Origin: SLSG01 sp964477035
GTDB lineage: Bacteria > Bacteroidota > Bacteroidia > Bacteroidales > UBA7960
Assembly: GCA_964477035.1 (NCBI GenBank)
Contig: CAYZCW010000001.1
Location: forward strand, 372,001 to 436,000
DNA length: 64,000 bases
Direction of reading: 5' to 3'
In this document: piece after piece, positions 57,270-64,000 of the stretch
Layout of the letters: the number at the start of each line of letters is the position of its first letter
How positions within the stretch are numbered: position 1 is the stretch's first letter
Notes under the pieces: generated by a model
The model's input: only the letters and a program-made list of their open reading frames with translations
What the model was told of the DNA's origin: nothing
Database searches by the model: none
Made by a program: the position numbers and the translations under genes

Positions 57270-58219
57270 TCAGGTACCTGGATCATCACCAGATTGATTT
57301 TGACCGTTGGGATGAATGCATTGACAAATCCCCCAATGGGATTTTCTATGCCCATTCGGCCTTTCTCGACGCGACTGCACCCGGCTGGGGGGCATTGGTC
57401 GAGGAGGATTACCGGACGGTCATGCCCCTGCCGCAGAGGAAGAAGTGGGGCGTGGACTATATCTTCCAGCCGGTGTTTACCCAGCAGCTGGGCCTGTTCG
57501 GCAACCAATCCCTGGGGGAGGAGGTGACCCGCCGCTTTATCCTCTCCATCCCCCCGCGTTTTCGATATGTCGACCTCTGCCTGAACACCTATAACCAGCT
57601 GCCGGTCATGGAGGGGATCAGGGTGCGGCAGCGCCTGACCCATGAGCTGGACCTGATAAGTGGCTATGAACAGATCAGGAAAGGATATGCGGGCAACACG
57701 GTCCGCAACCTCAAAAAGGCCGCCAAAGAAGGGGTGTTTGTCACCCCTCATGGCAGGCCCGAAGCCCTGATCGATGCCTTCCGGCGCCACCGGGGCCGCA
57801 GCCTGTCTTATTCGGAAGGCGACTACCAGTTGCTGAAACACCTGATATACTCCGGGCTGCATACCGGGCGGGCGCAGCTCTATTCGGCCTATTCAAGGGA
57901 AAACAATTTTTGTGCCGGCCTGGTGTTTTACCGCAGCCACAAAAAGGTGGTGTTTCTCTTTTCCGGATCCCTCCCCCCAGCCAGGGAAAACGGGGCCATG
58001 TTCCTGCTTTTTGACCGGTTCATCCGGGACCATGCGGGGCAGGAGCTGGTGCTGGACTTCGAAGGGTCTTCAGATAAGAACCTGGCCCGGTTTTATCGAG
58101 GCTTCGGTTCAAAAGAATGCGTATTTTTGCAAATATCCATCAACCGCTCACCCCGGCTATTAAAGCCATTCGTGCATTGGTATACCTGGTTGAGGCAAAG
58201 GGGTTTCCCGGGGGGATGA
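57266..58219 (+). CDS. FemAB-like GNAT-fold acyltransferase
   Basis: A 317-residue protein that looks like the FemAB/BioF2-like GNAT group: a RKGYAGNTVRNLKKAAKEGV segment in the middle, followed by FRRHRGRSLSY, QLYSAYSRENNFCAGLVFYR, and the late DFEGSSDKNLARFYRGFGSK, which matches the acyl-transferase end of FemX-like enzymes. Such proteins transfer amino-acyl or acyl groups onto cell-wall or capsular precursors. Overlap with the upstream deacetylase-like gene suggests one pathway. Substrate unknown. Confidence 0.75.
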   Translation: MIRYLDHHQIDFDRWDECIDKSPNGIFYAHSAFLDATAPGWGALVEEDYRTVMPLPQRKKWGVDYIFQPVFTQQLGLFGNQSLGEEVTRRFILSIPPRFRYVDLCLNTYNQLPVMEGIRVRQRLTHELDLISGYEQIRKGYAGNTVRNLKKAAKEGVFVTPHGRPEALIDAFRRHRGRSLSYSEGDYQLLKHLIYSGLHTGRAQLYSAYSRENNFCAGLVFYRSHKKVVFLFSGSLPPARENGAMFLLFDRFIRDHAGQELVLDFEGSSDKNLARFYRGFGSKECVFLQISINRSPRLLKPFVHWYTWLRQRGFPGG

Positions 58220-58234
58220 TTTAAAAGCAGGCAC

Positions 58235-58885
58235 ATGATCCAGAACCTTGGAAAACAACAATCCATTCTCAGTCAGTATCTTGCAGAAATGCGGGATGTG
58301 GAGGTTCAGAACGACAGCCTTCGTTTCCGGCAGAACATGGAAAGGGCCGGAGAGGTCTTTGCCTATGAGATCAGCAAAACCCTTTCCTGGACGGAAAAGG
58401 AGGTTGTGACCAGCCTGGGGACGGCCAGTTGTCACGTGCTCGAACAACAACCGGTGATCGCGACCATCCTCCGGGCGGGCCTTCCCCTGCACCAGGGCAT
58501 CCTCCGCTTCTTCGACAAGGCCGAGAACGCATTTGTTTCCGCCTTTCGAAAACACCATAAGAACGGGCGTTTCGACATCCAGGTGGAATACACATCCAGT
58601 CCGTCGGTGGATGATAAGGTGTTGATATTGAGCGACCCCATGCTGGCAACAGGTTCTTCCATGTTCCTGGCCTACAAGGAACTTGTGCGAAAGGGCACCC
58701 CCCGACACATCCATTTCGTATCGGTGGTGGCCAGTGTGCAAGGCATCGAGTACCTGAAGAAACACATGCTGGCGGACAATTATACCATCTGGGTCGGGGC
58801 CATTGACGACGAACTCACGGCCCAGGCTTACATTGTGCCCGGACTCGGAGATGCCGGCGACCTGGCATTCGGCAGCAAACTTTAA
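58235..58885 (+). CDS. upp: Uracil phosphoribosyltransferase
   Basis: Salvage of uracil with PRPP to UMP. The 216-residue chain has the family features: ATILRAGLPLHQGILRFF, the PRPP loop LILSDPMLATGSSM, and the C-terminal uracil-site segment VGAIDDELTAQAYIVPGLGDAGD. It lies 15 bases after the FemAB-like gene and 12 bases before a permease gene. All of these are on the same strand, without clear promoter boxes between them. Confidence 0.94.
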   Translation: MIQNLGKQQSILSQYLAEMRDVEVQNDSLRFRQNMERAGEVFAYEISKTLSWTEKEVVTSLGTASCHVLEQQPVIATILRAGLPLHQGILRFFDKAENAFVSAFRKHHKNGRFDIQVEYTSSPSVDDKVLILSDPMLATGSSMFLAYKELVRKGTPRHIHFVSVVASVQGIEYLKKHMLADNYTIWVGAIDDELTAQAYIVPGLGDAGDLAFGSKL

Positions 58886-58897
58886 ATCCTTTCCACC

Positions 58898-60145
58898 ATG
58901 TTTTTCAGGGCAGCCGTTTTCATAGAAAATGTCAAAATATCCATCGGATCCATCCGGACCCATTTGTTGCGCGCTTCCCTGACCATGCTCATCATTGCCA
59001 TCGGGATCATGGCTCTTGTGGGCATCCTGACCGCCATCGACTCCATCAAGGGCTCCATCAATGAGAATTTTGCCCGGCTGGGAGCCAACAGCTTCACCAT
59101 CAGAAACCGGGAAATGCGTGTCTTTACCGGTGCGGCAGGCCAATCCCAGGTTTTCAGGAGGATCACCTTCGAGGAGGCCCAGGCATTTAAGGAGCGCTTC
59201 GAATTCCCGGCCATGGTATCGGTGACCTATTTTGGCACGGGCAATGCGGTGGCCAGGTACCGTTCCCGGGAAACGAATCCGACCACCCGGGTGGTCGGAA
59301 GTGACGAGAACTACCTGGTTAACAGCGGGAATGAGCTGTCTGCGGGAAGGATTTTTTCTCCGGCAGAACTGCAATACGGAGCGAATGTGGTCATCCTCGG
59401 CAGTGAGGTGGCCCAGGTCCTGTTTCCCGGTGACGAGGATCCCCTTGGCAATACGGTGACCATCAGCAACAAACCCTATCAGGTGATCGGGGTGATGAAG
59501 GAAAAGGGAAGCGGGTTTGGCATGTCGGACGACCAACAGTGTATCGTGCCCCTGCTGACCGCCCGCAAGGACTTCTCCCGTTCTTCCATGAATTATACCA
59601 TTTCGGTCAGCACCTATTCGCTGGAAGACCTGGAGGACGGCATCGGCGAGGCGACCGGCCTGTTCCGCATCATCCGCGGTTTGAGGGTGGGGGAACCAGA
59701 TAATTTCGATATGGCCAAAAGCGACAACATCGCCGAAGCCCTGATTGAGAACCTACGGTTCGTGACCCTGGCTGCCACCATCATCGGATTGATTACTCTG
59801 GGGGGCGCCGCCATCGGGCTGATGAACATCATGCTCGTTTCGGTTACGGAACGCACCCAGGAGATCGGCATACGCAAAGCCCTGGGAGCCACCAGGCAAG
59901 TCATCAAACAGCAGTTCCTTTCAGAAGCCATCATCATCTGCCAGCTGGGAGGTGTGCTGGGGATCATTCTGGGCATCCTGATCGGCAACATCCTGTCCCT
60001 GATCATCGGGAGCCAGTTCATCGTTCCCTGGGTCTGGGTGATCTCCGGAGTTTTGCTGTGTATGGGTGTCGGACTCATTGCCGGTTACTACCCGGCAGCC
60101 AAGGCCGCCCGTCTTGATCCGATAGAATCACTTCGCTACGAATAA
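58898..60145 (+). CDS. ABC transporter permease, FtsX/MacB type
   Basis: A 415-residue permease with one N-terminal membrane helix (about 22-45), a periplasmic MacB-type core (about 50-275), and three C-terminal helices. Typical motifs are IRTHLLRASLTMLIIAIGIMAL, GSEVAQVLFPGDEDPLGNTV, VSVTERTQEIGIRKALGATR and YYPAAKAARLDPIESLRYE. The ATPase gene is not adjacent. Members act as mechanotransmission complexes moving lipoproteins or peptides rather than as true importers. The substrate is unknown. Confidence 0.9.
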   Translation: MFFRAAVFIENVKISIGSIRTHLLRASLTMLIIAIGIMALVGILTAIDSIKGSINENFARLGANSFTIRNREMRVFTGAAGQSQVFRRITFEEAQAFKERFEFPAMVSVTYFGTGNAVARYRSRETNPTTRVVGSDENYLVNSGNELSAGRIFSPAELQYGANVVILGSEVAQVLFPGDEDPLGNTVTISNKPYQVIGVMKEKGSGFGMSDDQQCIVPLLTARKDFSRSSMNYTISVSTYSLEDLEDGIGEATGLFRIIRGLRVGEPDNFDMAKSDNIAEALIENLRFVTLAATIIGLITLGGAAIGLMNIMLVSVTERTQEIGIRKALGATRQVIKQQFLSEAIIICQLGGVLGIILGILIGNILSLIIGSQFIVPWVWVISGVLLCMGVGLIAGYYPAAKAARLDPIESLRYE

Positions 60146-60161
60146 CCGGCCGGATCCGCCT

Positions 60162-60192
60162 TTTCTTTTATCCGGTCAAATCTGTATTTTTG
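60162..60192 (+). promoter_or_regulatory. Promoter of pyk
   Basis: TTTC (60162-60165) and TATTTTTG (60185-60192) are separated by exactly 19 bases, one base off the full Bacteroidota consensus, 18 bases before the start codon. Confidence 0.75.
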
Positions 60193-60209
60193 CCAGATAA
60201 GCCGGACCT

Positions 60210-61631
60210 ATGGAAAAACTGACCAAGATCGTCGCCACCATCAGCGACCGCCGCTGTGAACCCGAATTCATCCGCTCCATGACCCATGCCGGGGTGGATG
60301 TGGTGCGCATCAACACGGCCCACCAGAGTCCGGAACAAACCCTCAGGGTCCTGGAGAACGTCCGTCAGGTCACCGGAAAAATCCCCTTCATGCTCGACAC
60401 CAAGGGGCCGGAGATACGGACCTGCGACGGCGAGCTGGAGATACCGGTCGAAAAGGGTCAGCGGATCAGGGTGTCGGGCAGGCCGGGCATCCCCTCTTCC
60501 ATCGACCACCTGCATGTGAACCATGCCGGGTTTGCCACCCTCCTTGAGCCCGGGAAAAGGATCCTGATCGATGATGGGGACATCGAACTGCTTGTCCTGG
60601 AAAAGAAACAGGATGAGCTGCTTTGTGCGGTCTCCAACAGCGGACGGATCAAACCGCGAAAGAGCGTCAACCTTCCCGGTACCAGGGTCAACCTGCCCTC
60701 CTTGAATGAAAAGGACCTGGAGTTCATTGATTTCGGCATACGGCAGGAGGTCGACTTCATAGCGCATTCCTTTGTAAGGGACAAGGAGGATGTGCTGGCC
60801 ATTCAGGAGATCCTCGATGCCCATAACAGCCCCATTAAGATCATCGCCAAGATTGAGAATCAACAAGGGGTTGACAATATTGATGAGATCCTGGATCATG
60901 TGTATGGGATCATGGTGGCACGGGGAGACCTCGCCATCGAGGTGCCGGCAGAAAAGATTCCTGTCATCCAGGCCAGGCTGGTGAAAAAATGCATCCGGCG
61001 GAAAAAGGCGGTCATCATCGCCACACAGATGCTGCACAGCATGATCAAGAGCCCGAGGCCCACCCGGGCCGAGGTCAGCGATATCGCCAACGCCGTGTTT
61101 TCCGGGGCAGATGCCATCATGCTGAGCGGAGAAACAGCCTTCGGAGACTATCCTGTTGAGGCCGTGGAGATCATGACCAGGACGGCGAGGGAAGCCGAAA
61201 AGGGGAAGACCTTCCAGCTGGAGACCAAGGTGATGCCCCACGACAACCCGGTATCTGTATTCCTTTCCAAGACTGCCGTAAGGTCCATCCTGAGACTCAA
61301 CACCAAAGCCATCATCACGGATACGGATACGGGCAAGACCGCCAAGTACCTTTCTGCATTCCGGGGCAGGGTCCCCATCTATGCCCAATGTTACGACAAA
61401 CGGGTCATGCGCGAACTTGCCCTGGTCTACGGGGTGTTCCCCGACTTCATGCATGTGGAAACCTCCAAGAAGGAATTTACCCGGAACACCCTGACCAGGC
61501 TCATCAACCAGGGTGAAATCGACCCGGCCGACCTGGTCGTTGTGCTGGCCGGGAATTTTGGCAAGAAAGCAGGACCGTCCTTTGTGGAGGTTAGCACGGC
61601 AAGCAATATGCTGGGTTACGAAAAGGCTTGA
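60210..61631 (+). CDS. pyk: Pyruvate kinase
   Basis: Makes ATP and pyruvate from phosphoenolpyruvate. The 473 residues contain MLDTKGPEIRT (Asp63, Thr64, Glu68 region), the catalytic Lys214 in IIAKIENQQGV, the MVARGDLAIEV loop and the signature ATQMLHSMIKSPRPTRAEVSD. The N-terminal substrate motif usually written RxNFSHG reads RINTAHQ here (33-39), with Ala at the position of a potassium-coordinating Ser. Glu68 points to the K+-dependent class. It has its own promoter and is followed by mgtE. Confidence 0.95.
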   Translation: MEKLTKIVATISDRRCEPEFIRSMTHAGVDVVRINTAHQSPEQTLRVLENVRQVTGKIPFMLDTKGPEIRTCDGELEIPVEKGQRIRVSGRPGIPSSIDHLHVNHAGFATLLEPGKRILIDDGDIELLVLEKKQDELLCAVSNSGRIKPRKSVNLPGTRVNLPSLNEKDLEFIDFGIRQEVDFIAHSFVRDKEDVLAIQEILDAHNSPIKIIAKIENQQGVDNIDEILDHVYGIMVARGDLAIEVPAEKIPVIQARLVKKCIRRKKAVIIATQMLHSMIKSPRPTRAEVSDIANAVFSGADAIMLSGETAFGDYPVEAVEIMTRTAREAEKGKTFQLETKVMPHDNPVSVFLSKTAVRSILRLNTKAIITDTDTGKTAKYLSAFRGRVPIYAQCYDKRVMRELALVYGVFPDFMHVETSKKEFTRNTLTRLINQGEIDPADLVVVLAGNFGKKAGPSFVEVSTASNMLGYEKA

Positions 61632-61665
61632 TTAAGGGATTGCATTCTATAATACCTGCGGGACC

Positions 61666-63021
61666 ATGATCACGGAAACCAAAAAAGAATGGGTGGAGCG
61701 CATCCGGGAAGCCGTTGAACAACAGCAGCGGGACTACCTGGAGACGCAGATGGAAGAATTGTATCCGGCCGATATTGCGGAGATCATCGACGAGTTGAGT
61801 CTGGACGAGGCCAAGTACTTGTTTACCCTGATCGACAAGGAAGAGGCCGCTGCGGTCCTCATGGAGCTGGAGGAGGACGTGCGCGAGCGGCTCCTCTCCT
61901 CATTCTCCACCCAGGAAATTGCCCATGAATTCATCGACAACCTCGACTCGGACGATGCGGCCGACCTGATCAATGAGCTCCCTGACAACATGCGCAGCGA
62001 GATCCTGGCCCATGTGGAGGACCGGCAGCAGGCGCAGGACATTGCCGACCTGCTGATCTATCCGGCCAATACGGCCGGGGGTCTCATGGGCAAGGAGCTG
62101 GTCAAGGTGAACATCAGCTGGCATGTGGTGACCTGCATCCGGGAGATGCGTCGGCAGGCCGAAGAAGTGGAAAACGTCTACACGGTCTATGTGGTGGATG
62201 ACAGCAATGTGCTCATGGGACTGCTGTCCCTGGAGAAACTCCTGATCGCCTCCCCCCGCGGAAAGATCGCCGACCTCTACACCCCGGACATCATTTCAGT
62301 CAAGGCCACCCAGAAGGGGGAGGAAGTGGCCCAGATCATGAACAAATACGACCTGGTCGTCCTTCCGGTGATCGACGAACTGGGCAGGCTGATCGGAAGG
62401 ATCACCATTGATGACGTGGTGGACTTTATCCGGGAAGAAGCGGAAAGGGACTACCAGCTGATGTCGGGGATCAGCCAGGACATTGAATCATCCGACAAAA
62501 TATGGGAAATCACCCAGGGTCGCTTGTTCTGGCTGGTGGTTGCCCTGTTCGGGGGGATTATCGGGTCGAGGGTGATTGCCAATTATGAAGACCAGATCAG
62601 CATCAACCCCGAGATGGCCTTCTTCATGCCCCTGATCGCTGCCATGGGAGGGAATGTGGGGGTGCAATCCTCCGCCCTGATCGTGAAAGGCCTGGCCAAT
62701 CATTCCCTGACGGGCGGGATATTTTCCAAATTGTTGAAGGAGTTGTCCGTGGGACTGATCAATGGCTTGGTGTGTTCGGCCATCCTGCTGACTTACAGCT
62801 TTTTCTTCTCGCCTTCCCTTGCCCTCAGCCTGACGGTGAGTACCGCCCTGATGACCGTGATCCTGTTCGCCTCCGTTTTCGGCACGTTCGTGCCGCTGGC
62901 CCTGAACAAGCTGAAAATAGACCCTGCCCTGGCCACCGGGCCGTTCATCACCACGTCCAACGACATCATCGGCTTGTTTATCTACTTCCTGATTGGCCGG
63001 CTGATGTATGGCATGTTCTGA
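61666..63021 (+). CDS. mgtE: Magnesium transporter MgtE
   Basis: A dimeric Mg2+ channel. The 451-residue chain has the family layout: a superhelical N-domain (about 20-130, with repeated acidic helices), two CBS domains (about 131-258) that sense cytosolic Mg2+, and five membrane helices from about 285. The pore segment is PLIAAMGGNVGVQSSALIVKG and a late acidic-linked TTSNDIIGLFIYF. It ends directly against the stop of the convergent gldD. Confidence 0.95.
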   Translation: MITETKKEWVERIREAVEQQQRDYLETQMEELYPADIAEIIDELSLDEAKYLFTLIDKEEAAAVLMELEEDVRERLLSSFSTQEIAHEFIDNLDSDDAADLINELPDNMRSEILAHVEDRQQAQDIADLLIYPANTAGGLMGKELVKVNISWHVVTCIREMRRQAEEVENVYTVYVVDDSNVLMGLLSLEKLLIASPRGKIADLYTPDIISVKATQKGEEVAQIMNKYDLVVLPVIDELGRLIGRITIDDVVDFIREEAERDYQLMSGISQDIESSDKIWEITQGRLFWLVVALFGGIIGSRVIANYEDQISINPEMAFFMPLIAAMGGNVGVQSSALIVKGLANHSLTGGIFSKLLKELSVGLINGLVCSAILLTYSFFFSPSLALSLTVSTALMTVILFASVFGTFVPLALNKLKIDPALATGPFITTSNDIIGLFIYFLIGRLMYGMF

Positions 63022-63645
63022 TCAGCGGGAACCGGCCGCCGCGTGTTCTTCCCAGGTCAGTGTATGGAGCATGTGCCTGATGTCCTTCTCCAGCCGCCGG
63101 ATTACGGGGGCCAGGGAGTCATTGTTGGGGGTGACATCGAAATAGAGGGCCCCGCGCAGAAAGTGACGCACACTGTCCGTGACAAAGAACTGCAGGGGGG
63201 AGGCGGCCTCTTTGCCATGGATTTCGTAGAGGATCCCGTACACCTCCCTGTCGGGCCAGATCATGACCTCCTCCCGGATGCCGGTGGCCTTGGGAATGTG
63301 CCGCTGCACGAAACCACGGGAATCCTCCATGTAGGTCAGCAGGTCTTCATGACTTGCAATCTGTTTGTAACTCAGGTGCACGGTGCCGCGAAACGAGGGA
63401 AACGACAGGTCGCCCCAGAATGGTTCGGCCAGGGGACGGGTGTCGGGAACCCATTGGGCATACAGGGGGTATTCAAAGGCAAAGGGTGTCTCTTCCGCCA
63501 AAGGCTGGTAGGCTTGTTCCGGCAGGGCGATGCGGAAATAGGCCCTGGGTTTGGGGCTGTAGTTCTCCCTGCAGGCACCCAGCAGCACGGATGCCAGTCC
63601 CAGAATGCATGCGGCACGAAAGGATACGAAGCGTTTGTGATTCAT
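63022..63645 (-). CDS. gldD: Gliding motility lipoprotein GldD
   Basis: A 207-residue lipoprotein (leader ending LLGAC, Cys25) with the GldD pattern NYSPKPRAYFRIALPEQAY near the N-terminus and SPLQFFVTDSVRHFLRGALYFD near the C-terminus. In Flavobacterium johnsoniae GldD is needed for gliding and for T9SS function. Its start codon overlaps the stop of gldE by 2 bases in an ATGA arrangement, a conserved gene pair. Together with the T9SS cargo protein at 9.6 kb it supports a working T9SS. Confidence 0.93.
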   Translation of the reverse strand: MNHKRFVSFRAACILGLASVLLGACRENYSPKPRAYFRIALPEQAYQPLAEETPFAFEYPLYAQWVPDTRPLAEPFWGDLSFPSFRGTVHLSYKQIASHEDLLTYMEDSRGFVQRHIPKATGIREEVMIWPDREVYGILYEIHGKEAASPLQFFVTDSVRHFLRGALYFDVTPNNDSLAPVIRRLEKDIRHMLHTLTWEEHAAAGSR

Positions 63646-64000
63646 GGCCTGACCCTTACCTTAATCCGTTTGATGCGGCGGTTGTCCACTCCTTCGATCT
63701 CAAATTCGAAGTTTTTGAAGCCGATCTTCTCTCCCCTGAAGGGCAACTCCCTCTTGATCTCGAGGATCAGCCCGGCCAGGGTGTCGGCTTCTCCCTTCAC
63801 CTCGGCAAACGAGGCGTAGTCCGTGCCCGTGATCCTGCAGAAATCCTTCAGCAGGGTTTTCCCTTCGAACACAAAGGTGGATGCATCCAGCCTGGAATAG
63901 ATGGCTTCCTCGATGTCAAACTCGTCGTTGATCTCTCCCACGATCTCTTCCAGGATGTCCTCCAGGGTCACGATGCCCGATGTTCCCCCGTACTCATCCA
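63642..64000 (-). CDS. gldE: Gliding motility-associated protein GldE (HlyC/CorC family), 5' end cut by window
   Basis: The last 119 residues are present. They begin inside the second CBS domain (DEYGGTSGIVTLEDILEEIVG, the usual family landmark) and continue into a CorC/HlyC-type transporter-associated domain (DASTFVFEGKTLLKDFCRITG, GLILEIKRELPFRGEKI). The protein would normally have about 420 residues with N-terminal DUF21 membrane helices, off the right edge. Its identity as GldE comes from the overlapping downstream gldD. Confidence 0.9.
   Translation of the reverse strand, partial: DEYGGTSGIVTLEDILEEIVGEINDEFDIEEAIYSRLDASTFVFEGKTLLKDFCRITGTDYASFAEVKGEADTLAGLILEIKRELPFRGEKIGFKNFEFEIEGVDNRRIKRIKVRVRP

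Overview
The window looks like chromosome of a GC-rich member of the Bacteroidota. The lineage markers are a SusC/SusD pair, a type IX secretion (T9SS) C-terminal domain, GldD and GldE, DUF6146, fused 2-oxoacid:ferredoxin oxidoreductase subunits, and repeated matches to the Bacteroidota promoter -7 element TAnnTTTG (best case TTTG-N19-TAAATTTG upstream of tRNA-Glu). KorAB with a small ferredoxin, formate-THF ligase and a molybdenum-cofactor cluster suggest an anaerobic or facultative life style. This is inference. No phage, IS element, CRISPR array or origin was seen; the content is mostly housekeeping.

Layout. 1-3.6 kb: a zinc/manganese-binding lipoprotein (cut at the left edge), DUF6146, and three membrane lipid genes (CDP-alcohol phosphatidyltransferase, polyprenol/phytol-kinase-like, CdsA). 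3.7-8.2 kb: SusD and SusC with no glycan enzymes beside them. 8.5-15 kb: an OmpA-family protein, a T9SS cargo protein, a prolyl oligopeptidase, a small protein with two HGQPGH repeats, a secreted protein with a C-terminal membrane anchor, and tRNA-CAU. 15.2-23 kb: HAD phosphatase, DusB, CPBP protease, YihY, and a paired inactive/active M16 peptidase operon. 23-30.9 kb: DnaX with an A10 tract where slippage would give a short gamma-like protein, divergent threonine-degradation genes (tdh, kbl), TatD, asparaginase, PruA. 31-37.3 kb: TatC, a 55-residue ferredoxin divergent from korAB, PabB, and a small beta-barrel. 37.3-41.4 kb: M1 aminopeptidase and formate-THF ligase.

41.5-47.6 kb: molybdenum-cofactor operon (MoeB/ThiF-like, MoeA, a compact MoaA, MoaC, a MOSC-MogA fusion) divergent from modBC. 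No modA, moaD or moaE lies in the window. 47.7-52.4 kb: alkaline phosphatase, SppA, FolK and a deoxynucleoside kinase. 52.5-55.9 kb: a TPR/OmpA-like lipoprotein, then tRNA-Glu, rpsT, tRNA-Glu, then RadC. 55.9-64 kb: polysaccharide-deacetylase-like and FemAB-like genes, uracil phosphoribosyltransferase, an FtsX/MacB-type permease, pyruvate kinase, MgtE, and convergent gldD/gldE (gldE cut at the right edge).

Functional themes: threonine to glycine plus acetyl-CoA (Tdh/Kbl), ferredoxin-linked 2-oxoacid oxidation, one-carbon and folate metabolism (Fhs, PabB, FolK), molybdenum cofactor synthesis, envelope lipid synthesis, and export and surface machinery (TatC, SppA, T9SS/gliding). The strongest non-routine signal is the dnaX slippage tract. 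Other items worth a second look are the 50-residue deletion in MoaA, the unusual C-terminal anchor at 14.1 kb, the HGQPGH repeat protein and the three-gene lipid cluster.
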